A stretch of 64,000 bases of DNA from the NCBI GenBank assembly GCA_963794265.1, contig CAWCDJ010000003.1, forward strand, positions 1,240,001-1,304,000. The letters run 5' to 3'. The notes beneath the pieces are model-generated. The model worked only from the letters and a program-made list of their open reading frames with translations. It did not search any database and was not told where the DNA came from. The translations under genes and the position numbers were made by a program. Positions 27,776-36,518 of this stretch are shown here, piece by piece. Source of the stretch: CAWCDJ01 sp963794265. GTDB lineage: Bacteria; Acidobacteriota; Terriglobia; Bryobacterales; Bryobacteraceae. Position 1 is the stretch's first letter; each line of letters opens with the position of its first letter.

Positions 27776-28441
27776 ATGACTTTCACCAGCCTGATCGGCA
27801 GGATCTTCGGCGCGATGATCGACCGGATCGTGCGCTGGCTGGCGTTGTCCCGCATACACCCCAACGCTCTCACAGCCATCGGGCTGGTCATTAACATCTG
27901 GGCTGCGTGGCTGTTCGCCCGCGCCGGAAGCTCCCCCGATCCCCGGCTGGATTTTCGCTGGGCCGGGCTGGTGGTGCTGGGAGCGGGGCTGTTCGACATG
28001 GTAGATGGGCGAGTCGCACGTGCGACCAGCCAGGTGACGCGCTTCGGTGGGTTCTTCGATTCCGTGGTGGATCGCTACTCGGACCTTGCCCTTTACATGG
28101 GGCTGCTGGTCTACTATGCGTCGATCAACCGTTTCTTCTACATCGTCCTGACGGCCATTGTGATGACCGGGTCGGTGATGGTGAGCTACACGCGCGCCCG
28201 CGCCGAGAACGCCATTCCCAAGTGCAAAGTGGGCTTCCTCGAAAGGCCGGAGCGGGTGGTGCTGATCATTATCGGCGCTCTGTTCGACCGCATGGCGGCG
28301 GTGCTCTGGGTGATCGCCGTACTCTCCAACCTGACCGTGGTTCACCGCATGATCTACACCTGGCAGGAGGCTCGGCGCCTGGAAGACGCGCAACTCCGCG
28401 CGGTGAAGCCAGAGCCGCTGGCCACCCCACAGAATCAGTAG
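27776..28441 (+). CDS. CDP-alcohol phosphatidyltransferase family protein
   Basis: This 221-residue membrane enzyme carries the full family motif: D74-x2-D77-G78-x2-A81-R82, then G91, D95 and D99. About six membrane helices surround it. It transfers a phosphatidyl or similar group from a CDP-alcohol to an acceptor such as glycerol or inositol phosphate. It is unlike the PgsA at 58614 in length and sequence, and its layout resembles the inositol phosphate-type branch, but the acceptor cannot be fixed by eye. It starts three bases after greA, so the two may be co-transcribed. Confidence 0.85.
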   Translation: MTFTSLIGRIFGAMIDRIVRWLALSRIHPNALTAIGLVINIWAAWLFARAGSSPDPRLDFRWAGLVVLGAGLFDMVDGRVARATSQVTRFGGFFDSVVDRYSDLALYMGLLVYYASINRFFYIVLTAIVMTGSVMVSYTRARAENAIPKCKVGFLERPERVVLIIIGALFDRMAAVLWVIAVLSNLTVVHRMIYTWQEARRLEDAQLRAVKPEPLATPQNQ

Positions 28442-28534
28442 GTTTCCGGCCCGCCGGGCGGCTAACCTCCCCTACCGGTTGCGTTGTCCGCATGTTTCGC
28501 GGTATCTTTCTCAGATCCTGCAAGAAGGAGATTT

Positions 28535-29308
28535 ATGTCGCTGGAGTTTGTTGGACAATCGCTCGCGCTCAGCCAGGCGGGGATCGATGCCGTCACCGGA
28601 ACGCTCGGTGTCGGGGCCGCCGAGTTGTGGACCGTAATGACCGTGGAAACTTCCGGGTGCGGCTTCCTGCCGGACCGGCGGCCGCCGATTCTGTTTGAAC
28701 GCCACATCTTTCACCGCCTGACAGCAGGGCGTTTCGACGACGGGAGTATCAGCGACCCGGAACCCGGCGGTTACGGCCCGCTGGGCGCGGCCCAATACCA
28801 GCGCCTGTCGCGGGCCATCGCGCTCGACCGCGACGCGGCGCTTCAAAGCGCGTCCTGGGGGCTGGGGCAGATCATGGGCCAGAATTGCGCCATGGCCGGC
28901 TTTCCAGAAGTTTCGCAGATGATTGCGGCCATGAGCCTGTCGGAAGATGCGCAATTGACGGCGGTGGGAGCCTTTCTGAAGGCTTCGAAACTCGACAAAC
29001 CGCTCGAAAGCCACGACTGGGCCGGCTTTGCCAAGGGCTACAACGGTCCGTCTTTCGTGAAGAACCGGTACGATGAGAAGCTCGCTGCCGCCTATCAAAA
29101 ACTCAGTTCCGGAAGCTTGCCGGACCTGAACGTTCGAACCGCTCAGCTTTACCTGAGCTTTTGCGGCTTCGATCCCGGGCCCGTGGATGGATTGATGGGT
29201 CTCCGCACGCGTCAGTCGATCGCCGCATTTCAGAATTCCAAGGGGATGCCCACGACAGGCACCGTTGACGAAAGTGTTCTGGCAGCGCTCCGGCCGGCCG
29301 CCTGCTAA
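28535..29308 (+). CDS. N-acetylmuramidase with C-terminal peptidoglycan-binding domain
   Basis: This 257-residue protein has an N-terminal N-acetylmuramidase domain (DUF3380 type; VMTVETSGCGFLPDRRPPILFERHIFHRLT, then SWGLGQIMGQN) to about residue 185 and a peptidoglycan-binding domain (LNVRTAQLYLSFCGFDPGPVDGLMGLRTRQSIAAFQ) to the end. No signal peptide is seen. A perfect AAGGAG lies at 28525-28530, ahead of the ATG at 28535. The domain pair is common in phage endolysins and in stand-alone bacterial genes; no phage genes lie nearby, so this may be a domesticated lysin. Confidence 0.85.
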   Translation: MSLEFVGQSLALSQAGIDAVTGTLGVGAAELWTVMTVETSGCGFLPDRRPPILFERHIFHRLTAGRFDDGSISDPEPGGYGPLGAAQYQRLSRAIALDRDAALQSASWGLGQIMGQNCAMAGFPEVSQMIAAMSLSEDAQLTAVGAFLKASKLDKPLESHDWAGFAKGYNGPSFVKNRYDEKLAAAYQKLSSGSLPDLNVRTAQLYLSFCGFDPGPVDGLMGLRTRQSIAAFQNSKGMPTTGTVDESVLAALRPAAC

Positions 29309-29313
29309 CGCAA

Positions 29314-29730
29314 TCAGCCGAACAGCCGGGGATGGTCCGCGCTCGCGGGAGGGTCTGATGCTCTGGTCAGCAGGGTTCTCACGACCCGCAGCAGTTCCGG
29401 GATCGAGAAGGGCTTCTCAAGGAAATCCGCGCAGGGGAAACCGGACAGCCTCTGTCCGAATTCCGACCGGTCGCAATAGCCGGAAATAAACAAGAACTTC
29501 GTGGCCTTTCCGCGCGCCGCCAAGCGGCCGGCAAGTTCCATTCCGTCCATCCCGGGCATGTGGATATCAGTCACGACCAAGTCCAGAAAACCTTGCTGCT
29601 CAGCCATCGCCATGGCGCGCGTGCCGTTTTCGGCCACCATAATATCGATATCCGGACCTGAAATAGCATCGCGAAGCAGCATCCGTATCGACGATTCATC
29701 GTCCACTATCAGGATCCGCTTTCTTCCCAT
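29314..29730 (-). CDS. Single-domain response regulator (CheY-like)
   Basis: This receiver domain of about 138 residues has the acidic pocket in ILIVDDESS, the phospho-acceptor Asp in LVVTDIHMPGMDG, the Ser switch in FLFISGYCD and the Lys in FLEKPFS. There is no output domain. ATG at 29730 starts the core directly (MGRKRILIVDDE); one upstream ATG adds six residues. No kinase is adjacent, though an atypical hybrid kinase is encoded 1.4 kb to the right. Confidence 0.88.
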   Translation of the reverse strand: MGRKRILIVDDESSIRMLLRDAISGPDIDIMVAENGTRAMAMAEQQGFLDLVVTDIHMPGMDGMELAGRLAARGKATKFLFISGYCDRSEFGQRLSGFPCADFLEKPFSIPELLRVVRTLLTRASDPPASADHPRLFG

Positions 29731-29838
29731 TGGCCTAGAAGGTACCATGATTTCGGGTCTGACCGTACCAGCCTCTTATGGCCACTGATAATACGGGGTC
29801 AGGAAACATACAGTTATTTATTGAAATGCCGGATAACT

Positions 29839-29868
29839 CTGAGGTGAGACTAATAAAAATCCTATAAT
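29839..29868 (+). promoter_or_regulatory. Promoter of the structured RNA
   Basis: A perfect TATAAT lies at 29863-29868. Upstream, CTGAGG at 29839-29844 is a weak -35 with 18-base spacing. The local sequence is AT-rich against a GC-rich background. The predicted start falls near 29875, within a few bases of the first stem of the RNA, which supports both calls. Confidence 0.5.
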
Positions 29869-29874
29869 GTCTCT

Positions 29875-30192
29875 TTTGCCCGGACTTATGGGTAGCGATA
29901 AGTCCCCGGGAGACGGAGGAGATGCTCCCCCGGGCGGATGGAACGATTTGTTGCCGCGGGAAAGGCCGCGAAACAGCTCGCGCCGCAGTATCTGGCTGAA
30001 CGATGAGCTTGAGAGCCCGGCATAAGTCTGACTTAGACCGATCCGGGCGCGAGTTAAGCTACTGTCCTGGACCGGACAGGGCGGTGGGTTCTGCTGGAAC
30101 TACCACTACACGCGGCGGATCCGCAGGCTTCGTAGCCCGGCAGGACGGCTAAGCCTTATCGGCAACCTGCTTAGAGCAGGAGGCCGCTGATA
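29875..30192 (+). ncRNA. Highly structured RNA of unrecognised family (about 320 nt)
   Basis: This gene-free stretch packs many perfect helices: GGACTTAT/ATAAGTCC (29882-29905), CCCGGG and GGAG/CTCC (29905-29934), CGCGG/CCGCG (about 29956-29971), a long closing stem CTCGCGCC/GGCGCGAG (29977-30054) around GTCT/AGAC, CTGTCC/GGACAG (30063-30080), GTGG-TTC/GAA-CCAC, GGCT/AGCC with a TCGT loop, and CCTGC/GCAGG (30166-30180). A TATAAT box precedes it. Signature sequences of RNase P RNA, tmRNA, SRP RNA and 6S RNA are absent. It may be an independent RNA or a long leader of the acyltransferase gene. Ends are approximate. Confidence 0.6.
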
Positions 30193-30211
30193 CCGGTTAC
30201 AATGCGGTTGA

Positions 30212-31141
30212 ATGCGACGCCGCTGGGTCCTTCGGAACGCCATGGAGTACGCCCTTGCAGTGGCGGCGCTGAAATCGCTGGAATGGGCGCCCCCCGCCGC
30301 GGCCGTCCGGCTGGCGCGCGGGTACGCAGGGCTGCTCGACCTGGCCATTCCCAGGCTCCGCCGGGTGGCGCGCCGCAATCTGTCGCTGGCGATGCCGCAG
30401 ATGGATGCCGGCGGGCGCGACCGTCTGATCGACGGCGTGTTCCTCTCGATCGCCCGCATTCTCGCGGCGTTCGCGAAGTTTCCGGCGATCGGCAGGCAAG
30501 GCCCGGAACGCTGGATCCGCTGTGAGGGGATGGAGCATGTGGATGCCGCGCGAAAGCGCGGAAGAGGCATCTTGTTCGCCACCGCGCACCTGGGCAATTG
30601 GGAGTTGAGCGCCTTCGCCTATGCCATGCTGGTGGAGCCCATGGACGTGGTGGTTCGCCCGCTCGACAATCCGTATATCGACCGGTTGGTGGAGCGGCGC
30701 CGGGCGCTCTCCGGAAATCGTCTGATCTCGAAGACCGATTCGGCCCGCTCGATCCTGAAGGCGCTGGCCGCCAACCGTGCGGTCGGTATTCTGATCGATC
30801 AGAACTCGGCTCCCGAGAGCGGCGCGTTCATCGATTTCTTCGGAGTGGCCGCCTGCGCCGGCACCGGCTTCGCGAAACTGGCCGCGCGCAGCGGCGCAGC
30901 CGTCATTCCGGGCTTCGCCCTCTGGTCACCCCCGGAGCGCCGCTACGTTCTGCGTTTTCTTCCGCCGGTCGAGATTCGTGGAGACGCGGTGCGCGACACG
31001 CAGGCCATCCAATCGGTTCTCGAACAAGTGATTCGCGAATATCCGGACCAATGGCTCTGGATCCATCGCCGCTGGAAGACGCGGCCGCCGGGCACGCTTC
31101 CGCTGTATGAAAAGGCACCCGCTGCCACCCAGGCGCTGTAG
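30212..31141 (+). CDS. LpxL/HtrB-like lysophospholipid/lipid A acyltransferase
   Basis: This 309-residue membrane-associated enzyme has the acyltransferase motif HLGNWE near residue 130, a downstream RPLDNPYIDRLVERRR segment and a GILIDQN element typical of the family. It adds a secondary acyl chain to a lipid A-type or related lipid acceptor at the inner membrane. ATG at 30212 is used; ATG at 30242 (MEYALAVAALKS) is an equally good start. It begins 20 bases after the structured RNA, which might be its leader. Confidence 0.85.
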   Translation: MRRRWVLRNAMEYALAVAALKSLEWAPPAAAVRLARGYAGLLDLAIPRLRRVARRNLSLAMPQMDAGGRDRLIDGVFLSIARILAAFAKFPAIGRQGPERWIRCEGMEHVDAARKRGRGILFATAHLGNWELSAFAYAMLVEPMDVVVRPLDNPYIDRLVERRRALSGNRLISKTDSARSILKALAANRAVGILIDQNSAPESGAFIDFFGVAACAGTGFAKLAARSGAAVIPGFALWSPPERRYVLRFLPPVEIRGDAVRDTQAIQSVLEQVIREYPDQWLWIHRRWKTRPPGTLPLYEKAPAATQAL

Positions 31142-31147
31142 TATTCT

Positions 31148-33028
31148 GTGGCTGGGCCTGCCGTGACGAATCGGATACCACGTTCCCCCCTGTACAGCGG
31201 TGTCTTTGCCCTGGCCCTTTCGGCTACGGCGGTTCTCGCATCGCTGTTGCTGCGCGGGTTTTTGGAGCCGAATATCACCGCATTGTTTCTGCTGGCCGTA
31301 TGGTTGAGCGCGTGGTTTCACGGCCGTACGGGCGGGCTCACGGCGACGGCTGCCTCGGCCATCGGCATCCTCTTCTTCTTCCTCCGGCCGGACCTGGCGG
31401 CTCGGGAGCCGTCGTTCAGCGTGCTGGCGAACGTCCTGATCTTCGTGCTCCTCGGATCGCTGCTCACGTGGGTGACCGCCTCTCTGCGGGAGAACCGTCA
31501 GGTGCTCTCGGCCACGCTTTCGAGTATCGCGGACGGCGTGATTGCCACCGACCGGGAAGGCTGCGTCACGTTTCTGAACCCGGTGGCCGAGACTCTGACC
31601 GGCTGGCCACGATCGGAAGCGCGCGGCCGCCCCGCCTCCGAAGTGCTGAAACTGCTGGACGAAACGACGCATGAGCCGATTGCCGACCCGATCGCCCGCG
31701 CGCTCAAAGAGCGCGTCATGGTGGACATGGCCAACCCCACGGCGCTGGTTTCGCGCAGCGGCGTACAGGTGCCGGTAGAGCACAGCGCTTCGCCCGTGCG
31801 GGACGATTCGGGTGAAGTCCGCGGCGCCATCCTGGTGTTCCGGGACGTCGGCAAACGGCGGCAGTTGGAAGAACAGGCCCGGCATTCCCAGAAGATGGAC
31901 GCGGTCGGCCGCCTGGCAGGGGGTGTGGCGGGCGACTTCAACAATGTCCTCACGGTCATTACCGGTTACGCCGAGTTGCTGCGGACGGAAGCCGCTGCCG
32001 GCAGCCCGAACCGGCGCTTCGCCGACGAGATTATCTGGGCTGCCGAGCGCGCCGCCGCCCTGACGCGCCACCTGCTGGCCTTCAGTCGCGGCGCCACCGC
32101 GCAGCCCAAGGTGCTCGACATGAATGTGGTGGTCGGCAGCCTCCAGCCGATGCTGCGCCGACTGCTGGGTGAGAATATCGAAATGATCGTGCTCACCACT
32201 CCTGGTCTCGGCAGGGTGAGGGTCGACCCGGCGCAGTTGGAGCAGGTGGTGGTCAACCTGGCCACCAACGCCCGCGATGCCATGCCGAACGGCGGCAAAC
32301 TGGTGATCGAGACGGCCAACGTGGAACTGGAAGAGCCGGCCAGCAAGAACGTGGGTGTGCAACCGGGCTCGTACGTGATGCTGGCGGTGAGCGATACCGG
32401 CGTGGGGATGACTTCGGAGACCCGTTCCCGCCTGTTCGAACCGCTCTTCACGACCAAAGCGCCGGGCAAGGGAAGCGGGCTTGGCCTGGCGACGGTCTAT
32501 GGCGTGATCAAGCAGGCCGGGGGCCAGGTTACGGTCTACAGCCAGCCGGGTTGCGGCACGATTTTCGAGATCTACCTGCCGCGTGTTACCGAAGCGGCCG
32601 AAGAGGCGCCCAAGAAGCGGTCCCCCAAGGGTTCCGAGACGATCCTGCTGGTGGACGACGAAGAGGGCGTCCGCAAACTGGTTCAGGCGGTGCTCAAATC
32701 GAACGGCTACGATGTGCTGGAAGCCGCCAACGGCACCGCCGCCATGGCCGTTTACGAAAAGAACGGGCACAAGATCGACCTGGTCCTCACCGATGTGGTG
32801 ATGCCGCAGATGAATGGATTCGAGCTGGGCCGTCAGTTGGCGGAAAGGGCGCCCGAACTGAAGATTCTCTATATGTCGGGGTACCGGGACAACGCCATCG
32901 GGGCGCCGGGCGGCGCTCCCCGCGCCTTCCTCCACAAGCCGTTCACTCCGGACGTGCTGCTCCTGAAAATCCGGGAGGTGCTGGATGCCGATTCCGCCCA
33001 GGAGGGCAGCGCGGCGCCGACGCCTTAG
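31148..33028 (+). CDS. Hybrid sensor histidine kinase lacking the phospho-acceptor histidine
   Basis: This 626-residue protein has four membrane helices (DUF4118-like, residues 15-110), a PAS domain (about 115-240), a dimerisation/H-box helix, a HATPase domain (NLATNARDAMPNGG, VSDTGVGM, GKGSGLGLATVYG) and a receiver (ILLVDDEEG, LVLTDVVMPQMNG, HKPFT). The H-box reads GGVAGDFNN where family members have AHDFNN, so Gly262 replaces the phosphorylated His. The ATP site and receiver look intact. The GTG start follows the acyltransferase stop by six bases, so the two genes are probably co-transcribed. Confidence 0.88.
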   Translation: MAGPAVTNRIPRSPLYSGVFALALSATAVLASLLLRGFLEPNITALFLLAVWLSAWFHGRTGGLTATAASAIGILFFFLRPDLAAREPSFSVLANVLIFVLLGSLLTWVTASLRENRQVLSATLSSIADGVIATDREGCVTFLNPVAETLTGWPRSEARGRPASEVLKLLDETTHEPIADPIARALKERVMVDMANPTALVSRSGVQVPVEHSASPVRDDSGEVRGAILVFRDVGKRRQLEEQARHSQKMDAVGRLAGGVAGDFNNVLTVITGYAELLRTEAAAGSPNRRFADEIIWAAERAAALTRHLLAFSRGATAQPKVLDMNVVVGSLQPMLRRLLGENIEMIVLTTPGLGRVRVDPAQLEQVVVNLATNARDAMPNGGKLVIETANVELEEPASKNVGVQPGSYVMLAVSDTGVGMTSETRSRLFEPLFTTKAPGKGSGLGLATVYGVIKQAGGQVTVYSQPGCGTIFEIYLPRVTEAAEEAPKKRSPKGSETILLVDDEEGVRKLVQAVLKSNGYDVLEAANGTAAMAVYEKNGHKIDLVLTDVVMPQMNGFELGRQLAERAPELKILYMSGYRDNAIGAPGGAPRAFLHKPFTPDVLLLKIREVLDADSAQEGSAAPTP

Positions 33029-33029
33029 G

Positions 33030-34025
33030 CTAGCCGCCGATCGAATACATAGGCCGCGGCGGGGCCACGAAGCGGGCGGAGTTAATCTCGTGGCCTTCCC
33101 ACTTCCCGGCCACGTTCCTGCGGACCAGGGCCGCGATCTGCTCGTCCTCCGCCCCGGAGCGCATCAGGGCCTTGACGTCATCCTCCTCGATGGCAAACAG
33201 GCAGTAGCGCAGTTTCCCGTCGGCGGTGAGGCGGACGCGGTTGCAGTTCAGGCAGAACGGCCGGCTGACGGACGCGATCAAGCCCACGGTTCCGAGCCCA
33301 TCCGCGAAGTTGTACTCCGTAGCCGGGGCGCGCGGGTCGGGGTTAGGTACCGGCACGAGCGGCGCAATTTCGGCCGAGAGCATCCGAACGATCTCATCGG
33401 CCAGCAAGACCTTCCCGCGGTCCCAGAGGTTCTGAGCGTCGAGCGGCATGAACTCGATATAGCGGACCTCGAAGCCGTTCTCGCGCGCGTAACGGGCCAG
33501 CGGCACGATATCGGGCTCGACCAGATTTTTCACGGCCACCGCGTTGAGCTTGATTTTCGCGTAGCCCAGCCGCTTTGAGATCTCCAGGCCGGCTAGCACT
33601 TTTTCGAGGTCGTCGCGCCGCGTGATTTGGAGGAAACGCTGGCGGTCGAGCGTATCCAGGTGAACATTGAGGCGCCGCAGGCCGGCTTCGTAGAGCGGGC
33701 CGGCCAGTTCCGGCAGCAGCACGCCGTTCGTGGTGAGCGCGAGGTCCGTGATGCCGGGGATGTTCGCCAGGCGCCGGATGAGGACGGGCAGATCGCGGCG
33801 GACCAGCGGCTCGCCGCCCGTGACCCGCAACTTCGTGATGCCCAGGCTCACCGCAATCCGCACAAACCGCTCGATTTCCTCGAAATCCAGGATCTCGCTG
33901 CGTTGCACGAAGTGCACGCCCGACTCCGGCATGCAGTAGAAGCAGCGGATGTTGCAGCGGTCCGTGACGCTGATGCGCAGGTTATCGTGAACCCGGCCGA
34001 AGGAATCGACGAGCGCCGCCGTCAT
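33030..34025 (-). CDS. moaA: MoaA, GTP 3-prime,8-cyclase (molybdenum cofactor synthesis)
   Basis: This 331-residue radical SAM enzyme makes the first intermediate of molybdopterin from GTP. The N-terminal cluster motif is CNIRCFYCMPESG and the C-terminal GTP-side cluster cysteines lie in CLNCNRVRLTADGKLRYC. It ends in GG, the conserved tail needed for activity. It starts directly after the nadA stop with no gap, so the two are one operon. Its product serves molybdoenzymes such as MsrP at 2031-2981. Confidence 0.96.
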   Translation of the reverse strand: MTAALVDSFGRVHDNLRISVTDRCNIRCFYCMPESGVHFVQRSEILDFEEIERFVRIAVSLGITKLRVTGGEPLVRRDLPVLIRRLANIPGITDLALTTNGVLLPELAGPLYEAGLRRLNVHLDTLDRQRFLQITRRDDLEKVLAGLEISKRLGYAKIKLNAVAVKNLVEPDIVPLARYARENGFEVRYIEFMPLDAQNLWDRGKVLLADEIVRMLSAEIAPLVPVPNPDPRAPATEYNFADGLGTVGLIASVSRPFCLNCNRVRLTADGKLRYCLFAIEEDDVKALMRSGAEDEQIAALVRRNVAGKWEGHEINSARFVAPPRPMYSIGG

Positions 34026-34955
34026 CTATTTCACAGCCAGCATGCGCTCGAGCGGAGCGAGCGCACGGATCATGATTTCGGGCGATAGCTCCACCCGCGG
34101 TTCGAGCGCGGCCAGGCAGTCGCGGAGTTTCTCGAGCGTGTTGAGCCTCATGTACGGGCACTCGCTGCAATTGCAGTTCTCGTTGGCCAGAAAGTAGAAG
34201 CGCTTGCCCGGCGCCACGCGCGCCAGCGAATGATGGATCCCGCTCTCGGTCATGACGATGAATTCCGGAGCTTCGCTGCGGGCGCACCACTCGATCATGG
34301 CCGAGGTGGAGCCGGTGAAATCGGCCATCGCCAGCACCGCCTCCGGGCACTCCGGATGTGCCGCAACTTTGGCCCGCGGATGCTCGGCCCTGGCTTCCGC
34401 CAGGCGCCGCGCCGGGAACGTGGCATGAACGATGCAGGCACCCTGCCAGATCTGCATATTTTCGCGGCCGGTCTGTTTGCGGACATAGTTGCCCAGGTTC
34501 ACGTCCGGAAGGAACAGGATCGGCTTCTCGGCCGGAATGGAGTTTACAACTTTGACCGCGTTCCGCGAGGTGCACAGGATGTCGCTTTCGGCTTTGACCT
34601 CGATCGAAGTATTGATGTAGCTCACGATCACGTGGCCGGGGTTGAGCCGGCGGAATTCGCGGATCGCTTCGGCGGGGCAGCTTTCCACCAGGCTGCAACT
34701 GGCTTCACGGTCCGGCACCACCACGGTGCGCCCCGGGTTCAGCACCTTGGCCGTTTCGGCCATGAACCAGACGCCGCAGAAGGCGATCACGTCGCCTTCG
34801 AACGCCAACGCTTTGCGGGCCAGTTCGAGGCTGTCGCCCACTACATCGGCTAGGTCCTGAATCTCGGGCTCCTGGTAATGATGTGCGAGCAGAATGGCCT
34901 TGCGGTGCTTCTTCAGTTCGAGGATCTCTTCGGCAATCGACGTTGCTGCGTACAT
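34026..34955 (-). CDS. nadA: NadA, quinolinate synthase
   Basis: This 309-residue 4Fe-4S enzyme condenses iminoaspartate with dihydroxyacetone phosphate to quinolinate in NAD synthesis. Typical stretches are LLAHHYQEPEIQDLADVVGDSLELA, FCGVWFMAETAKVLNP (cluster Cys), CTSRNAVKVV and HPECPEAVLAMADFTGSTS, with the last cluster Cys in CNCSECPYMRLN. It is cotranscribed with moaA; no nadB or nadC is nearby. Confidence 0.96.
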   Translation of the reverse strand: MYAATSIAEEILELKKHRKAILLAHHYQEPEIQDLADVVGDSLELARKALAFEGDVIAFCGVWFMAETAKVLNPGRTVVVPDREASCSLVESCPAEAIREFRRLNPGHVIVSYINTSIEVKAESDILCTSRNAVKVVNSIPAEKPILFLPDVNLGNYVRKQTGRENMQIWQGACIVHATFPARRLAEARAEHPRAKVAAHPECPEAVLAMADFTGSTSAMIEWCARSEAPEFIVMTESGIHHSLARVAPGKRFYFLANENCNCSECPYMRLNTLEKLRDCLAALEPRVELSPEIMIRALAPLERMLAVK

Positions 34956-34995
34956 GGGGCCGCCTTCAGTTTAGCAGTCCTTGCATAATAGAGGG

Positions 34996-36351
34996 GTGCG
35001 GGTAGTGCTCGTCTCGACCTACGAACTGGGCCGCCAGCCGTTCGGCCTCGCATCTCCCGCGGCCTGGCTGCGCGCCGAAGGCCATGACGTGACCGTGGCC
35101 GACCTTGCCTGCGGTCCGCTGCCGCCCGAGGTCATCGAGCACGCAGAGCTGATCGCGTTCTACCTGCCCATGCACACCGCCACGCGCCTTTTCCTGCGGG
35201 TGCTCGACCGGGTGAAGGCCGCGAACCCCCGGGTGCACCTCTGTGCGTACGGGTTGTATGCCCCCCTCAACGAGCAGATGCTGCGGCGCAACGGAATCGA
35301 TTCGATCGCCGGGGGGGAGTTTGAGCAGACGCTGGCTGCTATCGCGCGGGGGGAGGGCTGCCGGAGCGCGAGCACCTCGCTCGGCCGGCAGCAGTTTCTG
35401 GTGCCCGACCGGAGCGGGTTGCCGCCGCTGGCGGCCTACGCGCGCCTGGCGACATCGGGGGGCACAAGGCTCGTGGGCTACACCGAGGCTTCCCGCGGCT
35501 GCAAGCACCTGTGCCGCCATTGCCCGGTCGTGCCCGTCTATCGCGGCGCGTTCCGCATCGTCCAGCCGGATGTGGTGATCGAAGACATCCGCCGCCAGGT
35601 GACCGCCGGAGCGGAGCACATCACTTTCGGCGACCCGGATTTTTTCAACGGTCCGGGCCACGCGATGCGAATCGTAGAGGCGCTTCACGCGGAGTGGCCC
35701 GGCTTATCCTACGATGTCACCATCAAGATCGAGCACATCCTGAATCACCGGGATCTGCTGCCGCGCTTGAAGGCGACCGGCTGCGCCTTCGTGACCAGCG
35801 CGGTGGAGTCGTTGGATGACGCGGTTCTCGAAAAACTCCGGAAAGGGCACACGCGCGCCGGCTTTTTTGAAGCGCTCGAACTGATGGGCGCGCACGATCT
35901 GCCGATGGCGCCGACGTTCATCCCGTTTCACCCCTGGACCACCCGCCGAAGCTATCGCGAGTTCCTGATGGCCCTGGCGAAGGCAGGTTTGGCGGGTCAG
36001 GTGGCGCCGGTCCAACTGGCGATTCGCCTTCTGCTGCCGGAAGGTTCCCTGCTGTTGGAATTGCCGGAAGTGCGGCGGATGATCGAACCGTTCGACTCGC
36101 GCGGCCTCTGCTATCCATGGCGTCACCGGGATCCGGAAGTGGACGAACTGTGGCGCAGCATTCAGGAGACCGTAAAGCGCGAAGAGCGCCGGCGCGCGCC
36201 GCGAGACCAGATCTTCCGCAAGATTTGGGACCAGGCCGGGGCCGGAGAATTTCCGGACCTGCCGCTGCCCGCGCGTGCGACGATTCCGTATCTGACCGAG
36301 CCCTGGTATTGTTGAGCGGAGCCTACTGAAGAGCAGTTAGCTCTTTTCTAA
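34996..36351 (+). CDS. CUAEP-tail radical SAM selenoprotein (UGA 36313-36315 read as selenocysteine)
   Basis: This protein of about 451 residues has an N-terminal B12-binding-like region (VVLVSTYELGRQPFGLASPAAWL) and a radical SAM domain with CKHLCRHC near residue 170. A naive reading stops at TGA 36313, right after a Cys. Reading on gives C-U-A-E-P-TEEQLALF and a TAA at 36349, matching the C-terminal CUAEP/CCAEP motif that names a known radical SAM family. A hairpin just downstream fits a bacterial SECIS. GTG at 34996 follows AGAGG and is preferred over TTG at 34981. The substrate is unknown. The Sec reading is an inference, but a strong one. Confidence 0.85.
36316..36347 (+). promoter_or_regulatory. 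SECIS-like hairpin after the in-frame UGA
   Basis: AAGAGC at 36329-36334 pairs perfectly with GCTCTT at 36340-36345 around the loop AGTTA. The loop starts 20 bases after the UGA and has a G at its second position, both as expected for bacterial SECIS elements that recruit SelB. A folding program and a SelB-dependent test would be needed for proof. A second small hairpin (GAGTTA/TAACTC) follows the final TAA. Confidence 0.6.
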
Positions 36352-36518
36352 GAGTTAAGTAACTCCTGGCGGGAAGTGCCGGGGGGACGGCGGGACAGTA
36401 GCTTTGAATCGTTGTGCAGAGGTTACTAAGGCCCGCTCCCTCGACTAAAGCTCTGCAAGATCCATTTCCTGGCGAGCTGCGCTCCGGAGCAGATGCTGAC
36501 GCCATCGAACGCCAGAGC

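Noticed and set aside
28535..29308. Prophage remnant at the muramidase gene
   Set aside because: No integrase, capsid, tail, holin or terminase genes and no att-like repeats flank it; a lone lysin-like gene is not enough.
29755..29810. GCCACTG near 29778 as part of a cobalamin riboswitch
   Set aside because: Only this one short match to the B12 box is seen; the rest of the riboswitch core is absent and the neighbouring genes have no link to cobalamin.
29875..30192. RNase P RNA, tmRNA, SRP RNA or 6S RNA as identity of the structured RNA
   Set aside because: The invariant cores (such as the GAGGAAAGTC region of RNase P RNA, the tRNA-like end and CCA of tmRNA, the GGAAG-type SRP loop) are not present on either strand.
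29875..30192. HEARO/omega RNA belonging to an IscB/IsrB nuclease
   Set aside because: No HNH or IscB-like gene is nearby and I could not line up the helices with the omega RNA layout; kept only as something to test.
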